Source: a virus. Taken from it: DNA of 21,962 bases. The translations under genes and the position numbers were made by a program. Positions 7,692-14,299 of the stretch are shown in pieces (within the stretch, counting starts at the first letter, position 1; every line of letters starts with the position of its first letter). The DNA lies in IMG/VR virus record IMGVR_UViG_3300046718_000451, positions 1-21,962 of that record; one strand, given 5' to 3'. The notes under the pieces were generated by a model that worked only from the letters and a program-made list of their open reading frames with translations, ran no database searches and was not told where the DNA came from.

Positions 7692-8731
7692 CAGAAGAAC
7701 CTGATGGGCGAGCGCGGGCCGCCGAATGTGCCCGTGCCGGAACCGAAAGGCTTTTGATCCTGCTGCTGTTTCTTCTGGTCGTCCGTCAGGTCAGTCGCGC
7801 TGCCCTTCTGGACGAAGTTGTTCGTCACGGCGTTCGGCAGCCCCGACAGCGCGCTCGAGGGCGGCGGCGGGCTACCGGCCGGCGTGCTGCCGCCTCCCGG
7901 GGGCACCTGGGCGGCCACGGGGTGCTGCGTGGCGGGCACCACTGGCGCCGCCGGTGCGTTGACCCCAGGCACGGGAGGGGTCGTCGGGGAACTGTTCCCG
8001 CCACCGCCACCGGAACCGATTCCGGGGCCGGGCGCGAGGTACGGGTTGTTGCCGTAGGGGCCGGCCGGGGGCGCCGGAGGCGCGACGCCACCGAGCGGAG
8101 TTGGGGAGCTCGCGGCCTTCGGGTGCTGCGTCGGGCCTGTGCCGGTGTTTCCGACCGCGACAGCGTTCGCGGCCGTTCCGCCGGGCGCCGAGACGCCGTG
8201 GCTCGGGGTCGATGTGGGCGAGCCGGGCGCCGGCGTCGGGCCCGGATAGCCTCCGGGATTCGGCGGGGGCGGTCCGGTGGACGGGTTCGGCGTCATCGTG
8301 CCGGGATTCGGCGGGGGGATGTAGCCAGGAGGGGGCGAAGGCTTCACGCCTCCGCCGGCAGGGTTGTAGCCGCCCGGAGGCGGCCAGGTGATGGGCCCGG
8401 AGGGCGTCGGGTTCGTTCCTACGGGCGGAACGTAACCGGGGGGCGGAGGCCCGGACGGCTTCACTCCCGTCCCGGGCTGGCCGATCGGGCTCAGTCCGCC
8501 GGGCTGGGGCGTCCCGACCGGAACCCGCCCAGTGGGCCCAGGGGTCGTCGGAGACGGGTAAGGCGTCGGCTGCCCCGGCTGGTACGGTACGAACGCGTTC
8601 GGGCTCGGACCGATCGTGCCGCCGATGTTCGTGAACTGCGGACCGACCGGGCGGCGGTACATGTAGGCACCGGCGTTCTGCGGATCCCCATAGAGCGGCG
8701 GCGTACCGGGCGGAGGCGGCTGAGTCGGCAT
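7691..8731 (-). CDS. Pro/Gly-rich low-complexity protein
   Basis: This 346-residue protein is dominated by Pro and Gly, with irregular repeats around PPPGY, PPPNPG and PTPxPG, and few charged residues. It should be mostly disordered or polyproline-II. Only the last ~40 residues look different: charged and Gln-rich (TDDQKKQQQDQKPFGSG) and ending in FGGPRSPIRFF. The neighbouring protein at 8733-9134 ends in a related string, FGRPGSNGLRF. No signal peptide or enzyme motif is seen. The ATG lies one base after the upstream stop. GC-rich sequence can create artificial Pro/Gly frames, but the tight junctions on both sides, the sensible tail and the lack of a competing frame favour a real gene. A structural or internal virion role next to the portal is a guess. 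Confidence 0.6.
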   Translation of the reverse strand: MPTQPPPPGTPPLYGDPQNAGAYMYRRPVGPQFTNIGGTIGPSPNAFVPYQPGQPTPYPSPTTPGPTGRVPVGTPQPGGLSPIGQPGTGVKPSGPPPPGYVPPVGTNPTPSGPITWPPPGGYNPAGGGVKPSPPPGYIPPPNPGTMTPNPSTGPPPPNPGGYPGPTPAPGSPTSTPSHGVSAPGGTAANAVAVGNTGTGPTQHPKAASSPTPLGGVAPPAPPAGPYGNNPYLAPGPGIGSGGGGGNSSPTTPPVPGVNAPAAPVVPATQHPVAAQVPPGGGSTPAGSPPPPSSALSGLPNAVTNNFVQKGSATDLTDDQKKQQQDQKPFGSGTGTFGGPRSPIRFF

Positions 8732-8732
8732 G

Positions 8733-9134
8733 TCAGAACCTCAATCCGTTCGAGCCGGGCCGCCCGAAATGCGCGTGGCCCTTCGGCATCGCGTTCGGTC
8801 CAACCTTCGCCTTCGGCTTCGACGTTTTCGCCTTGTCGCTCCCCTGCGCGACCTGAGCGGACTTCTCGACGCCACCCTCGGAGCCGTTCGCGTCCGGCAT
8901 GTCGTCCGCGTCCGGCTCGGCCGGATCGCTCTTGCCGGTCGCCTTCGTGAGCCGGCGTTTCATCTGAGGCGTGGGCTCCTGCTCGTCGCCCGAAGCGGGC
9001 CCGGGCGCGCTCTTGTTGAACGGCTGGGCCTTCTGCGGCGAGTCGTCGCCGTCCGGCTCCGCGTCGTCGGCGCCGGTCTTGCCCTTGCCCTTCTTCGCCA
9101 TCGTCGCCATGTGGGTGAACATGATCTTCGCCAT
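8733..9134 (-). CDS. Charged low-complexity protein
   Basis: This 133-residue protein is rich in Lys, Asp, Ala, Pro and Ser, with no predicted globular core, and ends in FGRPGSNGLRF. ATG codons occur at residues 1, 5, 9 and 12; I use the first (9134) because GAGGT lies suitably upstream, but residue 9 or 12 is possible. No family is recognised. The tail resembles that of the next gene product (7691-8731), suggesting that both carry the same short C-terminal signal, perhaps for docking to a common partner such as portal or scaffold. That is inference. Confidence 0.5.
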   Translation of the reverse strand: MAKIMFTHMATMAKKGKGKTGADDAEPDGDDSPQKAQPFNKSAPGPASGDEQEPTPQMKRRLTKATGKSDPAEPDADDMPDANGSEGGVEKSAQVAQGSDKAKTSKPKAKVGPNAMPKGHAHFGRPGSNGLRF

Positions 9135-9152
9135 CGGCCTACCTCGGTTCTT

Positions 9153-9473
9153 TCACGGCTCGACCTTGAGCCGAATAGCGACCTTCTCGGTGAGCTTGCG
9201 GTTCTGCTCGAGTTGGCCCTGGATGTCGTCCAGACGCCTCGACAGGCGTGCCTGGGCGGCTTCCACATCGGCCTTCGTGACGTACCGCTCGGCCATCGAG
9301 ACGTTGTTCAAGAGGATTGCGCGCTCGAGCTCGGCGTGGACGTACCACGCGAAAATCGAGCCGAGCGGCACCAGAACGACCAGGAGCACCGACACCAGCC
9401 GAAAGGCAGAGATCACGCCGATGTCGCCGCGGCGGATCGTCATGAGCTCGTCGGCCGATTTCAGCTCGCTCAC
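9153..9473 (-). CDS. Single-pass membrane protein with coiled coil (spanin- or holin-like)
   Basis: This 106-residue protein starts at GTG 9473, which overlaps the upstream stop (GTGA). Residues ~19-44 form one transmembrane helix (GVISAFRLVSVLLVVLVPLG core), followed by a helical heptad-like region at ~65-100 (ADVEAAQARLSRRLDDIQGQ and onwards). An N-terminal membrane anchor plus periplasmic coiled coil is the architecture of inner-membrane spanin subunits (Rz type). Its neighbours are further small membrane proteins and a lipoprotein, so a lysis role is plausible. No sequence signature proves it. An alternative is a structural membrane anchor. Confidence 0.5.
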   Translation of the reverse strand: MSELKSADELMTIRRGDIGVISAFRLVSVLLVVLVPLGSIFAWYVHAELERAILLNNVSMAERYVTKADVEAAQARLSRRLDDIQGQLEQNRKLTEKVAIRLKVEP

Positions 9474-9805
9474 CTGAGCACCGTGTTCGTGCGCTTGCGG
9501 AAGTAGGCGACCAGCGCGAGCACGCAGCCGGCCACGAACGGGCGCCAGTGGAACGGCTCGTCCGACGCGAGCACTTCGATGATCGGGTCCGCGAGTGCCA
9601 GGAGCGCACCGCCCGCGGCCGAGAGGAACCCGGCGTCCTCCCACCAGTGCGTGTTGTTCGCGGCCACGACCGGGGCGGCCCCGGTCGGGCCCGTGACGGG
9701 AGCGGAGGGGACGCATACCATCGTGCCGGCCGGCACGCTGTCCGTGTCCCCGATGGGCGTGGCGGCGCGCCTTTCCGGAATGGTGTACGTCTCCCCCGCT
9801 CCCAC
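9470..9805 (-). CDS. Small membrane protein, holin-like
   Basis: This 111-residue protein starts at GTG 9805, four bases after the upstream stop. The first ~55 residues are Pro/Thr/Ala-rich. Two hydrophobic segments follow, at ~57-79 (DAGFLSAAGGALLALADPII) and ~88-103 (RPFVAGCVLALVAYF), then a basic end RKRTNTVLR. Two helices and a basic C-terminus fit class II holins. The long N-terminal extension is unusual for a holin, so a later start is possible, though no better ribosome binding site is obvious. Assignment rests on topology and on the adjacent small membrane genes. Confidence 0.45.
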   Translation of the reverse strand: MGAGETYTIPERRAATPIGDTDSVPAGTMVCVPSAPVTGPTGAAPVVAANNTHWWEDAGFLSAAGGALLALADPIIEVLASDEPFHWRPFVAGCVLALVAYFRKRTNTVLR

Positions 9806-9809
9806 GGGT

Positions 9810-9980
9810 CTACCCGTGTCCGACCAGGCCCATCAGGTAGATGAACCCGAGAACGATGCCGTAGAGGATGAACGCGAACCCGCCGATTTTCGACGCGCGC
9901 GCCACGAACGGGCTCGTGGGCGCGAGCATCTCCACGATCAGCGAGGCGACGATGAGAGCGACGACGAGCAGCGGACTCAC
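9810..9980 (-). CDS. 56-residue two-helix membrane protein
   Basis: The GTG at 9980 opens a short frame ending in TAG at 9810-9812. The product starts MSPLLVVALIVASLIVEMLA and contains two hydrophobic stretches, residues 3-19 and 33-53, separated by a short basic loop (ARASK). The GTG overlaps the upstream stop (GTGA), the junction type used throughout this phage, and GGAG lies about 13 bases upstream. The next gene begins four bases after its stop. Size and topology are compatible with a small holin or antiholin. There is no sequence family I can name. Confidence 0.6.
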   Translation of the reverse strand: MSPLLVVALIVASLIVEMLAPTSPFVARASKIGGFAFILYGIVLGFIYLMGLVGHG

Positions 9981-10339
9981 GGGATGGCCGGGGGCTCCAC
10001 CGGCGGGACGACGGGCGGGACGACGGGCGGCTCGGCCGGCGTGTCGGCAGCTTCGGCGTCCGCGATCTGCTTGAGCGCGGCGTCGGCTTCGTCCGACATG
10101 CCCTTCACGATGACCTGGTCCGTGGGCGTGAGGGTGCCGTTGTTGAGAAGCGCGTCCAGCTTGGACTTGAGGCTGTTCGTCAGCGTGACGAGGCCCGTGA
10201 CGGCTGCGGCCAGGGCGTCCTCTTTCACCTTGAGGTCATCGAGTTCTTTGGTCATGTGCGTGATTCCTTTCAGAATTTGGTCGAGGCGGCTGTCCTCGGC
10301 CGGATGGATGAAAACGTGGAGCTCACAACGAATGTTCAC
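9977..10339 (-). CDS. Small coiled-coil phage protein with Pro-rich tail
   Basis: This 120-residue protein, read from GTG 10339, begins with CELHVFIHPAEDSRLDQIL, continues through a helical region (MTKELDDLKVKEDALAAAVT) and ends in a repetitive Pro/Val tail (VVPPVVPPVEPPAIP). The pattern of a short strand with a His-containing motif, then D-L-x-x-I-L, then a coiled coil recalls small tail-proximal proteins I have seen annotated as hypothetical in many phages. GTG 10339 overlaps the upstream stop (GTGA). An alternative ATG at 10255 (residue 29) has a clearly better ribosome binding site, so two products are possible. Function is unknown. Confidence 0.6.
   Translation of the reverse strand: MNIRCELHVFIHPAEDSRLDQILKGITHMTKELDDLKVKEDALAAAVTGLVTLTNSLKSKLDALLNNGTLTPTDQVIVKGMSDEADAALKQIADAEAADTPAEPPVVPPVVPPVEPPAIP
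10256..10270 (-). promoter_or_regulatory. Internal ribosome binding site before an alternative ATG (10255)
   Basis: The minus strand reads AAAGGAATCACGCAC before an in-frame ATG, differing by one base from the capsid gene's initiation region over AAGGAATCACG(A/C)ACATG. It makes ATG 10255 (92-residue product) a serious alternative or additional start for the coiled-coil protein. Confidence 0.45.
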
Positions 10340-10530
10340 GGCGTTTTCTTCGGCACGAGCACGTCGAAGGACTTTTGCGACGCGACGTAGGCCACGAGGT
10401 CCGCATCCGTCACGGTTCCGTCCTTGTGCCAGATGCCGATTACGTCCTCGACCAGCGTGGGCACAACCTTGACGAGCGCCTTGCCCAGCGGCGTATCCAG
10501 AAACGCGAGGAGTCCGAGAATCGCCGTCAT
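10336..10530 (-). CDS. Small hypothetical protein
   Basis: This 64-residue protein starts at ATG 10530, which overlaps the upstream lipoprotein stop (ATGA). It has a hydrophobic or amphipathic N-terminal half (MTAILGLLAFLDTPLGKALV) and a polar C-terminal half ending in VPKKTP. The N-terminal helix could associate with membrane but is broken by Asp/Pro at residues 12-14, so I do not call a transmembrane segment firmly. It lies in the cluster of small membrane and lipoprotein genes and may take part in lysis; no family is recognised. Confidence 0.5.
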   Translation of the reverse strand: MTAILGLLAFLDTPLGKALVKVVPTLVEDVIGIWHKDGTVTDADLVAYVASQKSFDVLVPKKTP

Positions 10531-10871
10531 TTCAGCGCCTGGATGAACCGAATCACGTCGGCCGCCACCACCGTGACGCGCGAAACGATCTCGCCCGGGT
10601 CGGAAGTCGATGTCGCCATGAGCGCATCGGCCGCCGCCTTGTCCGCGAGGAGATATTTCTGGTAAAGCAAGCCGAGCTGCGTCCGCTGCGCCTCCGAATA
10701 CGTCCCGGCCTGGTAGCCGACGTTGAAAACGGCCACGGCGCCCTCGACCCCGACGCGAATCGTCTTGAGGCCGTTGAAAACGTCGAGCTTCGCCGTGTTC
10801 CCGGCGGCGGTCGCGCACGAAACGAGCGCCAGAAGCGCGAGAACGGCCACCGCGAGCCTTGCGCGCCTCAT
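10527..10871 (-). CDS. Phage lipoprotein, possible outer-membrane spanin
   Basis: This 114-residue protein starts MRRARLAVAVLALLALVSC: basic n-region, hydrophobic core and the lipobox LVSC with Cys19, so signal peptidase II should cut before Cys19 and lipidate it. The mature part (~96 residues) is mostly helical (YSEAQRTQLGLLYQKYLLAD) and ends IRFIQALK. Small lipoproteins of this design are common near phage lysis genes, and some serve as outer-membrane spanin subunits; this one is longer than a classic Rz1. ATG 10871 overlaps the preceding small gene's stop (ATGA); a GTG two codons upstream is an alternative. If truly a spanin, the host is a diderm bacterium. Confidence 0.6.
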   Translation of the reverse strand: MRRARLAVAVLALLALVSCATAAGNTAKLDVFNGLKTIRVGVEGAVAVFNVGYQAGTYSEAQRTQLGLLYQKYLLADKAAADALMATSTSDPGEIVSRVTVVAADVIRFIQALK

Positions 10872-11068
10872 GGACACCCCCGTAGTGCGAGCTCGAGGGC
10901 CCGAAATGCACCCGCGAGGCGGAACGACGCGAAAGAGGCGCCCCGAGGGCGACGCGACCGGATGATGTACCGCCGCAACCGTCCCACCTGGGCCTCCTGC
11001 TGGCCGCAAGCATCGGCACGGGCCGCCCCGGGCGCTAGCGGATTGACGCGCCGGAACGTGACGCTCAC
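10868..11068 (-). CDS. 66-residue basic hypothetical protein
   Basis: The interval between the terminase nuclease gene and the lipoprotein gene holds a frame that starts with GTG at 11068, overlapping the terminase stop (GTGA), and ends with TGA at 10868, overlapping the lipoprotein start (ATGA). The product (MSVTFRRVNPLAPGAARADA onwards) is Arg-rich with no recognised motif and two Cys residues. The composition resembles random GC-rich translation, so sequence alone is weak evidence. Its support is the exact fit to the overlap pattern at both ends. Without it there would be a 193-bp gap in an otherwise gapless stretch. Confidence 0.45.
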   Translation of the reverse strand: MSVTFRRVNPLAPGAARADACGQQEAQVGRLRRYIIRSRRPRGASFASFRLAGAFRALELALRGCP

Positions 11069-11763
11069 CTTCCGAACCGCATTCCCGACCGGCCGCGCTC
11101 GATATCGGCCATCGCGTTGCGAAACTCGATCGCCCGGGCCGTCAGGTTCGTCATCGGGGCCGTCACCATCTTGGCCGCGGCCTCCTTGAGCGGCACAACC
11201 GCTTCCTGGGCCGACGTGTAGATGCCGTACCGGGCCGAATCGCGGCAGTCGTCCCACACGTCGTTGGTCTTTTTCGCGTCCTCGGCGTGGTTCGGGTAGT
11301 CGCGCACCGCAGCCGGCAGCGCCTTGATGAGCTCGGCACACCGCGGCGAGATTTTCCAGCGCCCTTGCTGTAGGAGCTGATACATGAAGTTCCAGCCGAG
11401 CCGCCGATCCCCCGGCCCGGCCGCGGCCGCCGTGATTCCACGGAGCTCGAACCCCTTTCCGGCCAGGGCCGACTCGAGCTCGATCGCCACGGTGCGGTCC
11501 GAGGTCTTTCTCGAGAACACGTCCGGGCCGGCGTAGAGCGCCGTGACGGCAGCCCGCTCGTTGAACCCGCCGGGCTCGAGCGCCTCCGGAGTCCGCTCAA
11601 CCCAGCCGGCCGCGATGTCGGGCGCCGTCGTGTGCGACGTGACCCACTCGCGGTAGGTGAAGTAATTCTCGCCGTCCGTCGCGTGCCAGTACGTCACCGC
11701 GGCGTGGTCGAAGCCCCAGTCGAAGGAAATGAACCGCGGCCACCAGGGTTTCAGAACGATCAC
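11065..11763 (-). CDS. Terminase large subunit, nuclease part (separate cistron)
   Basis: This 232-residue protein corresponds to the C-terminal RNase H-fold nuclease of large terminases, which cuts concatemeric DNA during packaging. It begins MIVLKPWWPRFISFDWGFDH, matching the start of that domain, with the first metal-binding Asp at residue 15. A second acidic position is Asp81 in AGPDVFSRK, and the C-terminal motif DDCRDSARYG (residues 171-180) fits the usual D-x2-D-x2-R-Y pattern. The start is GTG 11763, overlapping the stop of the ATPase cistron (GTGA). There is no ATPase motif here; that lies entirely in the upstream cistron. The two products together have the length of one normal large terminase. 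Either the protein is naturally split, or one base is missing or extra in the sequence. Confidence 0.82.
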   Translation of the reverse strand: MIVLKPWWPRFISFDWGFDHAAVTYWHATDGENYFTYREWVTSHTTAPDIAAGWVERTPEALEPGGFNERAAVTALYAGPDVFSRKTSDRTVAIELESALAGKGFELRGITAAAAGPGDRRLGWNFMYQLLQQGRWKISPRCAELIKALPAAVRDYPNHAEDAKKTNDVWDDCRDSARYGIYTSAQEAVVPLKEAAAKMVTAPMTNLTARAIEFRNAMADIERGRSGMRFGR

Positions 11764-12590
11764 GCCGCGCGCTCCTCGACCATTTCCTCGACGTGCTTAT
11801 CGGGCCGGAAGCAGTCGAAGAACTGCCCGGCGAAAATGTCCCAGCGCCCCCAGAGCCACGCGTCCCGCAGATCGGCCGGCAGCGCGTTGAGCGTTTTGCC
11901 GTAGTCGCTGTTGCGGATCAGGTACTCGGCGCGCTTGTCGTCCGGCCACGCGCGGTACTCCTGGTGCGCGATGCGGTCGCGCGCGAGGGCGTCGCGCACC
12001 CACATGATGTTGTCCCACGCGTACGCTTGGATGAACGCCGGGTTGAGCGCGGCCTCCTCGGGCGTCGTGAGCCGGTCGATGAACAGGCGCTTGACGTACG
12101 CGTGCCCGACGCCGCCCGGGTTGAACGTGAGCACGCGCTTCGGCACGAACCCCGAGACGGTCGAGCGGCAGCACGAGAACAGGATGGCGAGCTCCTGCTC
12201 GGTCTGGTCGGTCGCCTCGTCAATGCCCAGGTCGCCGTACTCGCGGCCGCGAAACTCCATGATGTCCTGGAGCGTGTCGGCGTACCGGAACAGCAGCGTC
12301 GAGTTGCCCGGCAGCATCAGGGCATTGTGCTTTTCGCTCCAGTAGTCGCGGTACAGGTCCGGCCATTCCGCCATCATCTTGGCGATGTGCGTCTCCCACA
12401 GGAGCGGCGACGTGCGGCGGAAGATCACGCCATTCGTCCCGGGATGCCGCAGCCGGCGGATGATGAAACATGCGCGTAGCGCGTGAGACTTTGCCCCGCC
12501 ACGAGCGCCGCCGTAGCCGATGAACTGCGAGCTCGAGCTCTCCATGAGGTCGAGCAGCCCGCGCTCTTTCGGTTGCAGCCCGAAGTCCAT
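11760..12590 (-). CDS. Terminase large subunit, ATPase part (separate cistron)
   Basis: This 276-residue protein is the N-terminal ATPase engine of the packaging terminase. A candidate adenine motif is at Q6. The Walker A-type loop is GYGGARGGAKS (residues 25-35, K34), Walker B is YGDLGIDEA (118-126, D124/E125), and the coupling motif is LTFNP (154-158). The protein continues through the linker region with GRWDIFAGQFFDCF, then stops with ERAA after HVEEMVEE. In ordinary terminases the next residues would be the nuclease domain, which here begins in the overlapping downstream cistron. ATG 12590 directly follows the upstream stop (TGA-ATG). The motor would dock on the portal and translocate DNA. 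Confidence 0.88.
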   Translation of the reverse strand: MDFGLQPKERGLLDLMESSSSQFIGYGGARGGAKSHALRACFIIRRLRHPGTNGVIFRRTSPLLWETHIAKMMAEWPDLYRDYWSEKHNALMLPGNSTLLFRYADTLQDIMEFRGREYGDLGIDEATDQTEQELAILFSCCRSTVSGFVPKRVLTFNPGGVGHAYVKRLFIDRLTTPEEAALNPAFIQAYAWDNIMWVRDALARDRIAHQEYRAWPDDKRAEYLIRNSDYGKTLNALPADLRDAWLWGRWDIFAGQFFDCFRPDKHVEEMVEERAA

Positions 12591-14006
12591 TCAGTACGTC
12601 ACATTGTTGGCGTTCAGCCCGGGAGCCACGCCGTAGACGGGCGCGACGATGAAGTAGTTGCCGACAAATCCAGTCCGCGCCGAGGTGGCCGTTGTCTGCC
12701 AGGACACGACCGCGTTGTAGAACACGTTCCCGGAGAAATGGCCCTGGAGGTTTGCGTTGTTGGTCCCGTTGACGAACAGGCCGCCGGCAATATTCCCGTC
12801 GAACTCGCACCCCGCCATGTTGCACGCCACGTCCGTCAGATGCGCGCCGTACCGGGCGCTCCCGGCCGCGCCGCCGAACGTGCAGCCGACAAACTGAAGG
12901 CCGACGTTGCTTGTGGCGTGCAGCCCGTCCTGGCCGCAGTTGCCGAAGAAGCAGCCGGCGAACGTCGAGTAGGACAGCGCCCCCGTGTCGATGTGCAGCC
13001 CGTCCACGGCCGCGATTCCACCACCACCGCCCACTCCCTGGCCGGCAGATGCGAACCAGCAGTTGGCAAACCGGAACCGTACCGCGCCGGTCCCCTTCAC
13101 CCAGAACGAATGATTGTTCGTCGTCGTGTTCGTCGTGGAGTCGGCGACGCAGTTCGAGAAGAAGTAGTTCGCGCACGGGTGGGCGTTGCTCGTGACGCGG
13201 AAGCTGTTGAGGCTCGCAATCGCGCCGCAGTTGTCCAGGTAGACCGCGTCGCAGTCCTCGAACCAAAACCCGTAGCCGAGCGTGTTTGCCGATGACGAGC
13301 GGTTGTTCGCCTGGCAGTTGACGACGTAGAGCTCCGAACCCTGGTTGATGTTGGTCGCCGCAGTCTGACCGAACTGGAACGCGATCGCACCCTGGGCGGG
13401 CGCCGGCGCCAGGTCGTAGAGACAATCTTCCACCCAGCAGTATTCGTAGGTGGACATGAGGATGCCGCTGAACTGGTGGAGCATGACCACGTCGAACAGG
13501 CGGGCACGCCGGAGAACCTCGCCGGAGTTGTAGGGCGTCAGCCACCGGAACACGCGGCCGCCGGTCCGAACCGTGGTCGTCGTGTCCACGGTGAACCCGC
13601 CGAAGCTGATGTCGTCGCGGTTGCCCAGGCCGGCCACGACGTTCACGAGGTGGTTCGTCGGGTGCTCGAGCTTGATGAGCGTGCGACCGTGGCCGCCCCC
13701 AACGAAACTCGCCCGGGTGATCTGGTGGTTGCCCATCGTCACGAACGCGAACCCGGGCGGCAGCCACACCCAGCCGGCGGTCGGGCCCGCCTCGGCCGCG
13801 GCGATCGTGCGGTCGATGGCGAGCGTGTCGTCGCTCACGCCGTCGCCCTTCGCCCCGTAGCTCATCACGTTGAACGTTTGGCCGGCCGTGCTCTTGACGG
13901 ACTTGAGCTCCAGCGAGCTCGCGCCCAGCCTCGAGAGGGACTGGATCGCCTCGTAGAGCGGCGGCCGCTCCCGGCTAAGCCCTGGCAGATGAGGGAGCGG
14001 GATCAC
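12591..14006 (-). CDS. Pectate-lyase-superfamily beta-helix protein, putative tailspike
   Basis: This 471-residue protein starts at GTG 14006, overlapping the upstream stop (GTGA). Residues ~45-65 read FNVMSYGAKGDGVSDDTLAI, the diagnostic N-terminal signature of the pectate lyase 3 / tailspike beta-helix superfamily. The rest is a run of short strands with Asn/Gly/Cys turns (for example VEDCLYDL, YVVNCQANN, FANCWFAS, FAGCFFGNCG, FVGCTFGG), giving the ~20-25 residue rung periodicity of a parallel beta-helix with Cys ladders. The N-terminal ~40 residues may be the virion-attachment part. It probably binds or degrades host surface glycans. Its location between terminase genes instead of with tail genes is unusual. 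Confidence 0.82.
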   Translation of the reverse strand: MIPLPHLPGLSRERPPLYEAIQSLSRLGASSLELKSVKSTAGQTFNVMSYGAKGDGVSDDTLAIDRTIAAAEAGPTAGWVWLPPGFAFVTMGNHQITRASFVGGGHGRTLIKLEHPTNHLVNVVAGLGNRDDISFGGFTVDTTTTVRTGGRVFRWLTPYNSGEVLRRARLFDVVMLHQFSGILMSTYEYCWVEDCLYDLAPAPAQGAIAFQFGQTAATNINQGSELYVVNCQANNRSSSANTLGYGFWFEDCDAVYLDNCGAIASLNSFRVTSNAHPCANYFFSNCVADSTTNTTTNNHSFWVKGTGAVRFRFANCWFASAGQGVGGGGGIAAVDGLHIDTGALSYSTFAGCFFGNCGQDGLHATSNVGLQFVGCTFGGAAGSARYGAHLTDVACNMAGCEFDGNIAGGLFVNGTNNANLQGHFSGNVFYNAVVSWQTTATSARTGFVGNYFIVAPVYGVAPGLNANNVTY

Positions 14007-14299
14007 GGCTTCGGACGCTGCCGGCGCCGCGGCGGTCGGAGTCTGCGGCCCTGCTCGTCGCGGGCGACGTGGATCGAGCCGTTCCAGCCGACGCCGTACA
14101 CCGTGCCGTCACTCGGCCGGAACACGGCGCCCGGCACGGCCTGGTGCAGCGTGCCGGCCAGCTTGCCGGCGTTGAGCGTGCGCTGCCAGCGGTTCCACAT
14201 CGCTTTGTCGAAGTTGAGCGTCGCCTCGCGGATGACCGGGGGCGGCTCGAGCTCGGGCAGCGGCAGCGAGGTCTGGACGGGCCCGGGCTCGTCAGCCAC
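14003..14299 (-). CDS. Hypothetical protein in packaging cluster
   Basis: This 98-residue protein starts at GTG 14299, overlapping the upstream gene by 8 bases. It has a Pro-rich N-terminus, a central part FDKAMWNRWQRTLNAGKLAG and DGTVYGVGWNGSIHVARDEQ, and a strongly basic end (GRRLRPPRRRQRPKP). The basic tail suggests DNA or RNA contact, or is simply a disordered end. I recognise no family. It is placed between the candidate small terminase and a beta-helix protein, so a packaging accessory or small virion protein are both possible. Confidence 0.55.
   Translation of the reverse strand: MADEPGPVQTSLPLPELEPPPVIREATLNFDKAMWNRWQRTLNAGKLAGTLHQAVPGAVFRPSDGTVYGVGWNGSIHVARDEQGRRLRPPRRRQRPKP

Noticed and set aside
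7754-8950. 398-codon plus-strand open frame opposite the Pro-rich gene
   Set aside because: Arg/Gly-rich shadow with no junction to neighbours; all supported genes are on the minus strand and the minus frame fits the stop/start spacing exactly.
9803-9818. Palindrome ACGGGT-CT-ACCCGT
   Set aside because: 6-bp arms with a 2-base loop, no U-run and overlapping a start codon; too short to call a terminator or operator.
10004-10033. Short tandem repeat (GGGACGACGGGC units)
   Set aside because: It simply encodes the VVPP repeats at the tail of the coiled-coil protein; no sign of a separate element.
12220-13767. 515-codon minus-strand frame spanning tailspike and terminase
   Set aside because: Out of frame with both; repetitive Arg/His/Pro product. 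The beta-helix and Walker motifs lie in the other frames.
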